Source: Parietaria judaica | Lineage: Eukaryota > Streptophyta > Magnoliopsida > Rosales > Urticaceae | Direction of reading: 5' to 3' | NCBI GenBank assembly: GCA_954871525.1 | Contig: OX940861.1 | Location: 8,602,842-8,666,841, forward strand | DNA: 64,000 bases | Part shown: positions 9,618 through 20,507 of the stretch, piece after piece | Layout of the letters: the number at the start of each line of letters is the position of its first letter | Numbering within the stretch: the stretch's first letter is position 1 | The notes under the pieces: model-generated | What the model saw: only the letters and a program-made list of their open reading frames with translations | Database searches by the model: none | Told to the model about the DNA's origin: nothing | Made by a program: the position numbers and the translations under genes

Positions 9618-12320
9618 ATGGAGAACCAACCCTTCGATTTCATGCCGGAAATCGCAACCCGAGGCACGGGAAACCTCGCCGACGGTATTTCCAATCACGC
9701 GAGCATGAACTCTTTTGTCCACTCCTATTTTCTCGACCACAACGCCGAATTCCACGCCAGCTCGAGCTCGCCGTTCTACTCGTACGGCAAACGGGGCGTT
9801 GCCGGAGACGCGTTGCAAGAGAATCTCAACAATCTGGCGATCTCCATGCCGCAAATCTACTCATCCCAAGTTATAATCCCTGATCATTACGGACAGAACT
9901 CTTCAATCATGCCTAGTCTGAACCACGACGGCGAGCTCTCCACCATCACCGGGCAATGGGAGCCGCAGTACGCGTCGCTAGACGCGGAGAGTAGTTTGGA
10001 CCCGAACGGGTGGGTCCCAATGGCGGCTCAGCCGTATGGCGTGTCGAAGTTCAGCAGCGAGCTCTCGTTGACTCTGGCCACATCGCAGCCCTCGGCGATG
10101 AGCGTCGATCCTTCGTCGGACGGGACCTCCACTAACGGTGAGGATCCGACACTAAGCTACGGCTCATACCGAGCCTCGCCGGCAGTACAAGGCTCGGGCT
10201 ACCTCGGCGCGATGCAGGAGATTCTGGCGCAGATTGCGAGCTTCTCGCTGGAGGGTATAGACAATGGCGGCACGGGGTGCGCGAATGTTGTGGCCGGGAC
10301 GTCGTCGTCTTGTGTCGGTGGTGCCGAGGGCGCGATGGTGGTGGCGGATTTGCCGGAGGAACGACGGCGTTTGGGTGTGGAGGCTAAGAAAGCCAAGCTT
10401 CTTGCCTTGTTACAGATGGTATTTTTTCAGTTATTTGATTCTGATAATGCATAATGTCAACTTGTTTAGGCTGGTATTAATCTTCTAAGTTTCAACTCTT
10501 TCTCTCTCTTCCCAATATTTTCGATTAAAGTTAATACAAAATTAGGATAATTGCGGTATTAATACCCAAAGAAATTTCTAATTGTGTAGAATTAATACAG
10601 TCAATTAATTAAGGTATTAGTACCCAGATAATTTCTAGTTGCACAACATATTTTTAAGCTTTTAATTGGTTTGTCCCAACTCCCAAGTGTCTTGGTCAAT
10701 GGCTGGTACAATTGAAGATTGAGAATATCATATATGCATGCTATTTCGAATATTTTACAGTATTTTTACCGCAATCATCCTATAATATATAATATAGTAT
10801 GTTAAATTCTACTTATAACCTAACCATACTTCATTTGTGTTATTTTTCCCCCTAAGTTTCTGCCCTGAGTCCTAATAGGAAGCTAGAACCACAGTTCTTT
10901 TTGATACTTTTTTCAGCTCCAGTATATCTATCTTATTGTCGTTGTCGTTTAGGTAAAGGTCTAAATTCTTTTCCGAAATTTGTCGTTAGAATATTTTTTT
11001 TTTCTTTCCAATTGGGCCCCACGAAATTATTCAGGCTATCATTAGGCCCCACACTAGTCCTCTACTCTCACTGTTGAAAAACCCGCCTAACGTAACCAAC
11101 CCTTTCATTCTCCTGTTGTATTCATCGGATCCTTATCCTTTGACGTGAAAATGATTGATCAGGTTGACGATCGTTACAACCAGTGCGTCGACGAAATCCA
11201 CACGGTGGTGTCGGCCTTCCACGCCGCCACGGAGCTGGACCCGCAGACGCACGCGCGCTTTGCACTCCAGACGATCTCGCTCCTCTACAGAGGCCTGAGG
11301 GAGAGGATCAGCACGCAATGCCTCGCCCTGGGAGCGACATTGGAGCCCGGAGGTGCTGGCACTGAAGGAGACCGGTCGTTTGAAACCGACTTCATTCAGA
11401 AGCAGTGGGCGCTTCAGCAGATGAAGAAGAAGGAGCACCAGTTATGGAGGCCCCAGCGAGGCTTGCCCGAAAAATCCGTGTCCGTGTTAAGGGCGTGGAT
11501 GTTTCAGAACTTTCTTCATCCGTACGTGAGCTAGCTGTTACCCCCCTGAAGTTTGATTTTATTTTTCACGTTAAGGGGTCAGGTTCGCTGGTCCTAGCGA
11601 CGGATATCCGGTATTTCAATAGTCGATCGAGCTAGGACTTGTTTTTTAAGCACCGGTTATTTAATTGGTAATTGGTAACTAGGACTGGTAGATAGCGGGT
11701 TCTAACCATGCCGGTAGATACCAAGTTTGACCAGTAATCGGTACAGGTAAAAAAAAAAGTGTTACGAGTTTTGAGCTAGTGACCGGTACTAATAAAAAAA
11801 ACGTACGGACCGGATTTTTATCATATATAAAGTGTGACTCTAGAAGTAACTTTGTAACAAATTATATATTTATTTTGGAAACAATATTTACTTGTTACCG
11901 GTTTGTTAGTAACAAATATATATTTTAATCCTTATGTGTTCGAGCCTGTAACGGGGATAAAGCTCACAAATAGCCTATTTGTAATGGAATTATTGGATTG
12001 GTTTTAGGTATCCCAAAGACGCAGAGAAGCATTTGCTGGCAATAAAAAGTGGGTTGACAAGGAACCAGGTGCGTTCTACTTGTCGTATATTATATAAATA
12101 ATAAATATGTTGCATGCGAATTGATCACTATTTATTGGTTCTTTAGGTCTCTAATTGGTTTATAAACGCTCGGGTCCGGCTATGGAAGCCGATGATTGAA
12201 GAAATGTACGCCGAGATGAACTGGCGAAAGGCTCGCCGGAATGAGAGCAACGAGAGCACCATTCAAAGAAGTCTCACCAGTAGTACTAGCAAGAACAAGA
12301 GCTTGAGATACAATATGTGA
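9618..12320 (+). CDS. ATH1: BELL-type TALE homeodomain transcription factor, ATH1-like
   Basis: Four coding exons, 9618-10418, 11163-11521, 12008-12068 and 12147-12320, join in frame to 464 aa. All introns are GT/AG. Residues about 196-267 carry the SKY/POX block ([13 protein letters not shown]), and the BELL block starts at residue 268 ([20 protein letters not shown]). The three-residue-loop homeodomain is at about 360-422, with [12 protein letters not shown], the PYP loop and the recognition helix [13 protein letters not shown]. The 61-bp third exon is a conserved feature of TALE homeobox genes. The C terminus after the homeodomain matches the ATH1 subgroup best ([10 protein letters not shown]). 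BELL proteins act in the nucleus as heterodimers with KNOX proteins; ATH1 is linked to meristem, boundary and flowering control. The ATG at 9618 (MENQPFDF) was chosen because it opens the conserved N terminus and the in-frame stretch before it lacks an ATG. No defect was seen. Confidence 0.93.
10545..10780. mobile_element. Candidate MITE in ATH1-like intron 1
   Basis: GGATAATTGCGGTATTAATA at the left and the complement of GGATGATTGCGGTAAAAATA at the right form imperfect terminal repeats resembling the Mutator-like ends elsewhere in the window. The flanks (ACAAAATTA and TATAATATA) do not give a clear TSD, so this is tentative. Confidence 0.4.
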
Positions 12321-12696
12321 ATTGAATCAAAGGAAGGGTGTTAATTTTTAGTGATACACTGTTGATGCGTATATAAATCAAAGATGCATAGCCTTCAAAT
12401 TCAGTATTGATATATATATATATATATTTATATATATGCTAGCAAATTAGCCTTCAATGTATAATTAGTTGTCCACACATCATACTGAATTTCTAATACA
12501 TATTGGAAACTTCTGTTTGTTGCGAAACTGCATATTGTGATCTTAAATATGAAATCCAATGATGTTTACTAGAACTTGAGCTTGGGAGTGCCTTAAAAAA
12601 AAAAAAAAAAAAAAGAGTATGATTTGCTGTGATTTATAAGTATTTAATATTTCTAATTTTATTTTATATGTTTTTTTTTTAATTTTTCTTAGGTTT

Positions 12697-13062
12697 TAGG
12701 GGTGACAACAGCTACGGTAGTCTCTAACCGCTACCGAATGATATGCGGATAAACATTCGGCTTTACTTGATTTAATCGGTATTTGATATCCATATATTTG
12801 GTTTTCGATTTAAAACTTAACTTACTGTAATATAGTTTACTCTTTAATGCTAAATAAGAAAAATGGGTTTCCGGTTTAAAAGCGGTCAAGAAGAAAAATA
12901 GGAGAAAGAGAAAGAGGAAGTAAAAAAAAAACGACAAGAAAATAGCTTTCATGTGGGGCATTGCAAAAAATAAACACAGCTGCCAAACTATATACAAATA
13001 ATATCCGTGCGAGATCTTTGGTTTTACTAAACGACTTGTCATTCTCTCATTAGGGTTTACAT
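12697..13062. mobile_element. Truncated simple-word hAT
   Basis: The left end TAGGGGTGACAACAGC, followed by CCGCTACCG-type words and a GGTTTCCGGTTTAAAAGCGG stretch, matches the simple-word hAT class. No CACCCCTA right end or TSD partner was found before the next hAT at 13063, so the element is truncated or has decayed. 12700-13055 otherwise shows no gene. Confidence 0.4.
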
Positions 13063-13925
13063 CAAGGTTCCGAAAATCGCGAAAATTGAGCGATTATCGT
13101 TCGATTAATCGAAGAAATGGTGTTCTCGGTAACTTATCTCTAGTAACCGCTGCCGTTTTATACTTTTCGAAATTTTTCGAACAAAAAACTTTGGTACTTA
13201 TCGCTGCAATCGGAGGACTTTTCGTCCAAATTTGGGTAAGTTCGAAAATTTTGATATCATTGTGGCAAAAGTACATATGTTTCGGAAATTGTTGATTTGA
13301 GTTAGTTACTCGAATATTTTGGTGTAATTTCGTTTTATAAAATTGTATATAATTTTAAAACTAATCGGTTTGCATAATTTTTTTTTTTTATTTGAAGTTT
13401 TTCTGAATTGTGATATCATTGTGGCAAAAGTACATATGTTTCGGAAATTGTTGATTTGAGCTAGTTACTCGAATATTTTGGTGTAATTTCGTTTTATAAA
13501 ATTGTATATAATTTTAAAACTAATCGGTTTGCATAATTTTTCTTTTAATATGAAGTTTTTCTGAATTGTGATATCATTGTGGCAAAAGTACATATGTTTC
13601 GGAAATTGTTGATTTGAGCTAGTTACATTAGTATGAGACTTGGTTTGTGGCTTATATATTATATTTTGTATGAGACTTTTATGTTTATATTTTGTGACAT
13701 TAGTATTTTATGTTATGTTTTTAGTGTAAAATGTGTGAAATTTTTTTATAGGTTTTCCATCGATAAATCCATCGATAAACGATTAATCCATCGATAAGTT
13801 TGATAAGTTTCGACAACGGCAAACGATAATTTTTATAGGTTTTCCGTCGATAAATCCATCGGCAAACAATTAATCCATCGATAACGGCAAATGATTTATC
13901 GGCCAAAATGGCATTTTGATCCTTG
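13063..13925. mobile_element. hAT element with internal tandem repeat
   Basis: An 863-bp element with exact 8-bp TSD GTTTACAT (13055-13062, 13926-13933). Termini are CAAGGTTCCGAAAATCG and TTTTGATCCTTG. Subterminal regions are rich in CGATTAATCG- and CCATCGATAA-type words. No transposase is visible. The middle is a 158-159 bp tandem repeat, annotated separately. Confidence 0.88.
13253..13626. repeat. 158-bp tandem repeat, about 2.4 copies
   Basis: Units start at GATATCATTGTGGCAAAAG at 13253, 13412 and 13570. The first two are nearly identical apart from the length of a T run, and the third breaks off after about 57 bp at GAGCTAGTTAC. The array lies inside the hAT at 13063-13925. High identity suggests recent slippage or unequal exchange. 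Confidence 0.85.
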
Positions 13926-14238
13926 GTTTACATTCATTGGATTTTCAAGCCTATTGTAACTTGTAGGGCTTAACAACAGTTTTTTATTGGATATTTTAAA
14001 TAAAAGTAAACAAATCTAGAACATATACATTGATAAGGCATATCATGTGACACAGTAGATCATCAGCCTAGCAATATTGTGTGTATTTGTGAAGTGAAAT
14101 AACATCCAATCATAATTTAAAATTAATTTATATGATATATTTTGGTCTCGCTTACTTCTGTGTTCGGAAACTTATGCCAAGAACATGTGTTTAGTTTATG
14201 AGATTATGTTTCGATTAAAAAATAAACACACTGCGTAG

Positions 14239-15787
14239 AAGATTCAACTTACCGAATTTGCCGATAAATCGCTTGCCGTTTTCGACGAATATATCGATAG
14301 CTTGCCGATTAATCGATGGAAAACGTATAATACTGTAGCTTATCGTTACCGACACTTTTCGATACTTTTCGACGGAAAACTTATAAAATATTTTTAAACT
14401 TATATTTGTCCAATTTTAAAATAGTGTGTTAAAAAAATTCAAAAATAATAGCATGCCATTATATTTATTGGCTCTATTCTAATCTCTAATAGCATGTCAT
14501 GATATCAAAAATAATATCATACACAAACATATGTAAATAAAATCATACACAAACACATATAGTTCCATCACATAAACTTACAAGAATTTTGCCGCAATTA
14601 TGAGAAAATCCGAATTAAGCTCAAATCTGAAAATAAATCACACCAAAATCTCATATTATTATTTCAAAAAGTATTTAATCAATGAAAACACACACACAAA
14701 AAATGATTACCTCACAAATCACAAAAGATAAACTTAGAAGACTTTTGCCGCAATTATGAGAAAATCCGAATTAAGCTCAAATATTCAAAAAAAAAAATCA
14801 CAGATTAATATTTCAATAAATAATTAATGAAATAGAAACATAAAAAATTGAATAAATTACTTCAAAAATTAAAAAATATGAATTTCTAGACTTTTTACAC
14901 AATAAAGTCTTGTAATATGAAAATTCAAGAGCTCAAAAGCTCAAACATTCATATTTCTTAGTAACTATAATATTTTGAACCCTATACAATCAACAAATCA
15001 TAACAAAATATGACATTTCTAGTAAATTCATAAATTCAAAATTTTATATACTTTTGCCTAACAATCATAATAATCCGAATTTAACTTAAATCTAACAAAA
15101 TAATTATAAAATTAGTCATCAAAACATGTTTCATCAAAAAAATATTCATAAGAATGCAAAAAAAAAAAACAAACAAACAAAAGATGATAAAGTTCCAATC
15201 TTTACTCATTTCTAAACATAAATCTTATATGAAACTAACTCTTTATATTTGAACTCATGAAAATGCCCTAAAAATCGTATAAATTAGTATATATCAAAGA
15301 AGAAATGATTGATTCATATAGATTTAACATTATAAGTCATTAATTTACCAAAAGCTACAAAAAATTCCAAGAAATTCGGTTTAAAAATAAATAAATCAAA
15401 ACTTTAGAAACTTATGCCGAGAATCGATTAATGAGTGAAAATATGAGAATCTGTCGAAAAAATGGTAACTTACCAGTCCGAAAATCAAGTTTTCGTATAA
15501 GATTTGGTCGTCGGCTGTCGAAAAGACCGAAAAGTCTAGGTTTTCCACTGGTAAGCTCTAAAATCGTATAACCATACTTAAAAATTAATTTTTTTATTGA
15601 CCGAAAAGTACCAAATTTTTACACTGCAAATAGCTAAAATTGTTTGGTAAAAAGGTTATCGATTTTCGCAATTTTCATTGAAAAGATCATAAAATGATAA
15701 CTGGTATGACCGAATATTTATCGATGACTACTAGTCAGACCGAAAATCGCCTAAAATCGTCGAAAATCGACGAAAAGTCGAACCATG
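14239..15787. mobile_element. hAT-like element
   Basis: Flanks CTGCGTAG (14231-14238) and CTGCGTAC (15788-15795) match at 7 of 8 bases. The left end AAGATTCAACTTACCG and the complement of the right end, CATGGTTCGACTTTTCG, are related to each other and to the CAAGGTTC end of the hAT at 13063. Both ends are rich in CCGATAA- and TCGACGAA-type words. The interior contains a duplicated block (ACTTTTGCCGCAATTATGAG at about 14583 and 14735). No coding region was seen. Confidence 0.6.
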
Positions 15788-16090
15788 CTGCGTACATTGA
15801 CAAATAAAAATGATTTATTTTATACGATATGCATGTGTTATATAGTGTATATGTTCTTTTTTTCTTCTTACTTCTAAATCAAAGAAACTATGGGAAGATT
15901 AGATGGAAAAAGACTTAAAAGAGAATATCGTTATCAAATATTAATACATTTATTGCGTGGTCTATTATATGTTGTTTCATGGATTTGGTTTGAAATTATA
16001 CTTCTAGTTGAAATATAAAAATTAAAAACATTACAATTTACACAATACACATGTGGTGTCACTGTAATTAGAAATGACCACAGTCTACGG

Positions 16091-16152
16091 ACCCATACAT
16101 TTTCTCGATTTATTTTATAAAAAAATCAAAGAAGTCAAAGGTTGGGAGGAAT
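16091..16152. repeat. 62-bp exact direct repeat, copy 1
   Basis: The sequence starting ACCCATACATTTTCTCG and ending GTTGGGAGGAAT recurs without a mismatch at 16818-16879. The hAT insertion at 16200-16792 lies between the copies. The sequences just outside the copies differ. Confidence 0.9.
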
Positions 16153-16199
16153 AAATGGAGAAAGATTGTCGTTTTCGATCTTTAAACATTAGTTTGAAT

Positions 16200-16792
16200 T
16201 AGGGGTGAAACCGGTACCGATAATCGGTAAATTAGTTTTTTTTGGTATTGGTATTGAAAAATCGAGATATTTTTTTTTGGTATTGGTATTGGTATTGGTA
16301 TCGGTTCTAAAATTTCTTGATTTTTTATCAAACAGAGACAGAGACCGAGATCGAAACCGAGAAAAAAGAAAAGAAAACCGATAAATAAACCGAGACATAA
16401 ACCGGGAATAATCTGGGGCAAAATCCAAAAATAATACAAACTACCATGTCCGAAATTCGGATTCCGAAGTATAAAATACATGTCTAATACATAAAAACAT
16501 CAAACATAATTAAATGACATGTAGTTCACTAATTTTATAAGAGAGTGCCTTAATTTTTGAATAAAAATGACATGTAGTACACTCCAAAACGACATATAGT
16601 TCACAACCGATACCGATATTCGAGAAATTTGGCTATCGGTATCAGAATTGGTATCGGTATCGGAAACCGATAACCGATAAGTATCGGTTATCGGTTTTAA
16701 ACTAAATTTATCAGTTTTTTTTATAAACCGATCCGGGATCGATACCGAAACCGAGACGATACCGAGAAACGGTTACAAAATTTTCACCCCTA
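16200..16792. mobile_element. Simple-word hAT, ACCGATA type
   Basis: Ends TAGGGGTGAAACC and TTTTCACCCCTA, with exact 8-bp TSD GTTTGAAT (16192-16199, 16793-16800). The 593-bp body is dominated by ACCGATACCGA / TCGGTATCGGT words on both strands. Frames read across it are low-complexity artefacts. Confidence 0.9.
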
Positions 16793-16817
16793 GTTTGAAT
16801 GCAGCCATGTATTTGCC

Positions 16818-16879
16818 ACCCATACATTTTCTCGATTTATTTTATAAAAAAATCAAAGAAGTCAAAGGTTGGGAGGAAT
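16818..16879. repeat. 62-bp exact direct repeat, copy 2
   Basis: Identical to 16091-16152, 727 bp downstream, in the same orientation. Confidence 0.9.
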
Positions 16880-16897
16880 CTCGATTTATTCATGGTT

Positions 16898-17316
16898 CAA
16901 CCCACGCCACGTATTTGCCACCTAAGTTGCCGTGTCACTCAAAATTAAGTGCGGCCATTAATATACCCAATGTTATACCGATTGCGATTTATGTGCCGAA
17001 TTTTTATTTTTGCTGGTTAATGTACCCAAACTCGCTTCCGTTAGATATTTTCATGCGCCCCGTCATGTGACCGTCAACCCACGCCACGTATTTGCCACCT
17101 AAGCTGCCGTGCCACCCAAAATTCCCCCCTGTATTTGACACGGCAGCTTAGGTGACAAATATGTGGCGTGGGTTGACGGTCACATTAATATCTAACAACG
17201 GGGCGCACGATAATATCTAACAAAAGCAAGTTTGGGTACATTAGCCAGCAAAAATAAACATTGGGCACACAGATCTCAATCGGTAAAACATTACGTACAT
17301 TGGCCGTAGTTTACCC
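16898..17316. mobile_element. Rearranged Mutator-like foldback element
   Basis: The right end GGCCGTAGTTTACCC is of the GGGTAAACTGCGGC family. Inverted arms meet near 17125 (CTAAGCTGCCGTG and its complement, plus AACCCACGCCACG). The left terminus (TGCGGCCATTAATATACCC near 16952) lacks the outer GGGTAAAC. A partial second copy of an inner-arm segment (16898-16947) precedes it, so the left side has been rearranged and no TSD can be assigned. Confidence 0.6.
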
Positions 17317-17538
17317 ATATATATTTAATTTGTTTACTTTAAACGAGAACTGTATATTAAAACCTATTAAATACAGTCTACAATAAGTACATTATTCTAA
17401 AAAATACTTTCTATAAATTTTCACGTTAAAAAAATATAGTTCTATATAATAAACCAGAAATCTTAACAGAATACTGTATTATAAACTTATAATTAATATC
17501 AATATGAGACTGAGTCACAGACCACGTTCAATTGCGCG

Positions 17539-17547
17539 TATATATAG
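17539..17547 (+). promoter_or_regulatory. TATA box of the phosphatase gene
   Basis: TATATATAG lies 119 bp upstream of the ATG at 17666, at the right distance for a leader of about 90 bases. A (GAA)n run just before the ATG lies in the leader. Confidence 0.55.
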
Positions 17548-17665
17548 TCTCACTTTGTTCTCTCGTGACTGCATTCAAAAATCATAAGAAGCCTCAACTT
17601 TCTCTCTAACATCACAGACGTGCTTGAAGAAGAAGAAGAAGAAGAAGAAGAACGCAAGAGATCAA

Positions 17666-18689
17666 ATGGCCAACGAAACAGTGATCGTCTTCGACTTTGA
17701 CAAGACCCTCATCGCCTGCGACAGCGACAACTGGGTCGTCGACGAATTCGGCTTCAACGAGTTGCTCACTCAGCTTCTTCCTCTTCTCCCATGGAACTCT
17801 CTCATGGTCTCTTCCTCAGCTTCTTCATTTTCTTTCATTTTCGCTCCTCTTTTCTAAACTCCTAATAATTACAGGACCGAATGATGAAGGAGATTCACTC
17901 AATCGGAAAGACCGGTCACAACGTAGCAGAATGCTTGAAACGCATTCCGGTTCATCCCAGTATGATTTCCGCCATTAAAGCGGTTCATGCTCTCGGGTGA
18001 TTTCTTGCTCTGTTGAATCCGTTCTTTGATGTGTTTTTTACAGGACATAGAGAACTGATACATATATATGCAAAATAACTATAGATGTGAGCTGAGAATA
18101 CTGAGCGACGCGAATCCGTTTTTCATCGAGACCGTATTGAAGCACCACGGGATCATGGATTGCTTCAAGAGGATCGTAACAAACCCGAGCTTCTTTGACG
18201 CGCAAGGAAGGCTTCGGATCTTGCCGTACCACGATTTCAACGCAACCTCTCATGGCTGCAATATTTGCCCTCCCAATATGTGCAAGGTCCGTTGGTTGAT
18301 GGTTCAAACAATTGAAAAACGCTCACCTTTCAATGTCATTTTGTTGTCCATTACGACAGGGATTAGTGTTGAAGAGAATGAGAGATGGTATTTTGGCAGA
18401 GGGAAAAAAGCGGGTTGTCTTCGTCGGAGACGGGACGCCGGATTTCTGCGCCGGTCTAGCGCTTCACGGCGATGACTATCTGCTTCCACGCAAGGGCTTT
18501 CCAGTTTGGGAATTGATACGAGAGAGGCCGACGCTCGTCCAGGCGAAGATTCACGAATGGAGCGACTGGGACGAGCTCGAGATTCTCTTGCTCAAAACAG
18601 TGACCGCCGGATCTGATCAAGCGGTTTCTGTTGGTTGGACGTTTCAAGATTGCAGCTTCATCAACCTCGCAGAATCTATAAGTAATTGA
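17666..18689 (+). CDS. HAD-family phosphatase, PHOSPHO1-like / PS2-like
   Basis: Four coding exons, 17666-17806, 17875-17996, 18085-18286 and 18360-18689, all GT/AG, join to 264 aa. HAD motif I is DFDKT at residues 10-14 (VIVFDFDKTLIACDSDNWVV), motif II is in LRILSDANPFFIE (about 91-103), and the acidic motif is GDGTPDFC (178-185). The Cys/His cluster HGCNICPPNMCK before exon 4 is also typical. Relatives in plants are annotated as inorganic pyrophosphatase 2 / PS2, phosphoethanolamine/phosphocholine phosphatase PECP1 and thiamine phosphate phosphatase-like protein. These are soluble, Mg-dependent phosphomonoesterases; substrate cannot be decided from sequence, so no symbol is given. The nearest ATG with the conserved N terminus is at 17666. 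The (GAA)n leader extends the frame upstream without an ATG. No damage was seen. Confidence 0.92.
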
Positions 18690-18843
18690 ATTCTAAACAA
18701 GAAAATGCGTACACAATTTCTTTTATTGCTATTGCTATTATGGACTTCACAATATGTGAATATGGGATTGATTTGTAATATTAGACCTTGAATTATATGC
18801 TTTATTTTATTTTCATTATGAGGACACTTTTGGTTAAACTTAA

Positions 18844-19834
18844 GGGTAAACTGCGGCTAATGTACAAAAAGTTTGATCTTCTGCGGATTATGTACCCAAT
18901 GTTTATTTTCGGCGGCTAATGTACCCAATGTTTGATCTGTTAGATATTTTCGTGTTTTCCTTCACTTGACCGTTAGAGAGTTATCCTCCTCTATATGTAC
19001 ACTTTTCGTATTTTTGACATAACTCACTCATTTTTTGTCCAAATTTTATGCACGACCTATGGTTGGAAAGATAAAAGATAGATCTACAACTTTAGTGTTT
19101 TAAGTTTTGTAAAATCAGTTTTAGAAAAATACGAAATTTCAAATACAACGTAAAACTGGACATTAGTTTAATGCAAAATATTTGTTTCGAGCAAATTTTA
19201 ATATACTTAATGACTTTTTATGATGAAACGTAAAACTAAAAAGTTGTAGATAAATATTTTATCTTTCTAACGGGTGTTTATTTATAAATTTTGGACAAAA
19301 AATGAGTGAGTTATGCCAAAAATATGAAAGATTATTTCGCATCACATCTTTCATGTTTTTGGCACAACTCACTCATTTTTTGTCCAAAATTTATAAATAA
19401 ACACCCGTTGGAAAGATAAAAAGTTTATCTATAACTTTTTAGTTTTACGTTTCGTCATAAAAAGTCATTAAGTATATTAAAATTTGCTCGAAACAAATAT
19501 TTTGCATTAAACTAATGTCTAGTTTTACGTTGTATTTGAAATTTCGTATTTTTCTAAAACTGATTTTACAAAACTTAAAACACTAAAGTTGTAGATCTAT
19601 CTCTTATCTTTCTAACCATAGGTCATGCATAAAATTTGGACAAAAAATGAGTGAGTTATGTCAAAAATACGAAAAGTGTGCATATAGAGGAGGATAACTC
19701 TCTAACGGTCAACTGACGGAAAACACGAAAATATCTAACGGATCAAACATTGGGTACATTAGCCGCCGAAAATAAACATTGGGTAGATAATCCGCAGAAA
19801 ATCAAACATTGGGTACATTAGCCACAGTTTACCC
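18844..19834. mobile_element. Mutator-like foldback element, 991 bp palindrome
   Basis: The whole element is a near-perfect inverted repeat with its centre around 19340 (AAAGATTATTTCGCATCACATC). It starts GGGTAAACTGCGGCTAATG and ends GCCACAGTTTACCC. The 9-bp TSD TAAACTTAA is exact (18835-18843, 19835-19843). Arms of about 490 bp contain TGACATAACTCACTCATTTT and ACTTTTTAGTTTTACGTTTC blocks. No gene. Its sister copy is at 44289-45277. A transcript through it would fold into a very long hairpin. Confidence 0.92.
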
Positions 19835-19843
19835 TAAACTTAA

Positions 19844-20507
19844 AGGGTATGTATTGTTTATTTTGTTTTGACCTTCACATCATGGTTAAACTTAAATCAT
19901 CATCGGAGATGTCGTCGATCGCTTTCGAAGGGCAGCGTTTTCATTTAACTTGGAATAGAACTTCCGGGCGAACCTCAATTGGCTTATTGGAGACATTGTG
20001 CCTTGCTTTCGAAGGAAAGATACCGTTTTTCGTATAATTTGATAGTAAAATTGTCCGGGATTCATCGTCGTGGTGGATCGCAATTGGCTTTCTTATGTAT
20101 GTTGTGTTCGGGACCTATCAAATTACAGCGAGACTGCATTACTTACTCGAACTTTAAAGGAAATAGATACAGAAATTCAAATGTTGCTTATGCAACAATA
20201 ATGTTGATAAAGAAGAAAGACTGCATAAATATCTCATTCTTTGCCATTCCATTATTCTCTTCCTTGTCTTCCTTACACAACAATTTCAAATTCACAGAAA
20301 AAGAAAACCCTTCTTCACCTAAATTTATGATTTTACAAATCAAAGAATGAAAATTATGCTTCCTTTTCTCACCTTTCATCTTTCTCTCTTTGCTTCTGTT
20401 TTTACGTATCTACAAATACCCTTATAGCTCCTCAAACAATATGGATATACAACAAATTTCTACTACGCAACGTTTCATACTTTTTTGCCAAACTTCGTCT
20501 TCGGTCT
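19844..20507. other. Intergenic region between phosphatase and NDL genes
   Basis: 19890-20100 has coding-like composition (ATGTCGTCGATCGCTTTCGAAG and onward) on either strand, but no recognised protein and no consistent gene structure. It may be a gene fragment. The right part holds the NDL 3' UTR on the minus strand. Confidence 0.35.

Noticed and set aside
16182..16481. Minus-strand frames with IPIPIPIP / NTNTNTN runs
   Set aside because: Low-complexity translation of the ACCGATA words in a simple-word hAT.
19849..20350. Plus-strand gene between the foldback element and NDL
   Set aside because: Some coding-like composition, but no recognisable product and no coherent exon structure; left as an unassigned patch.
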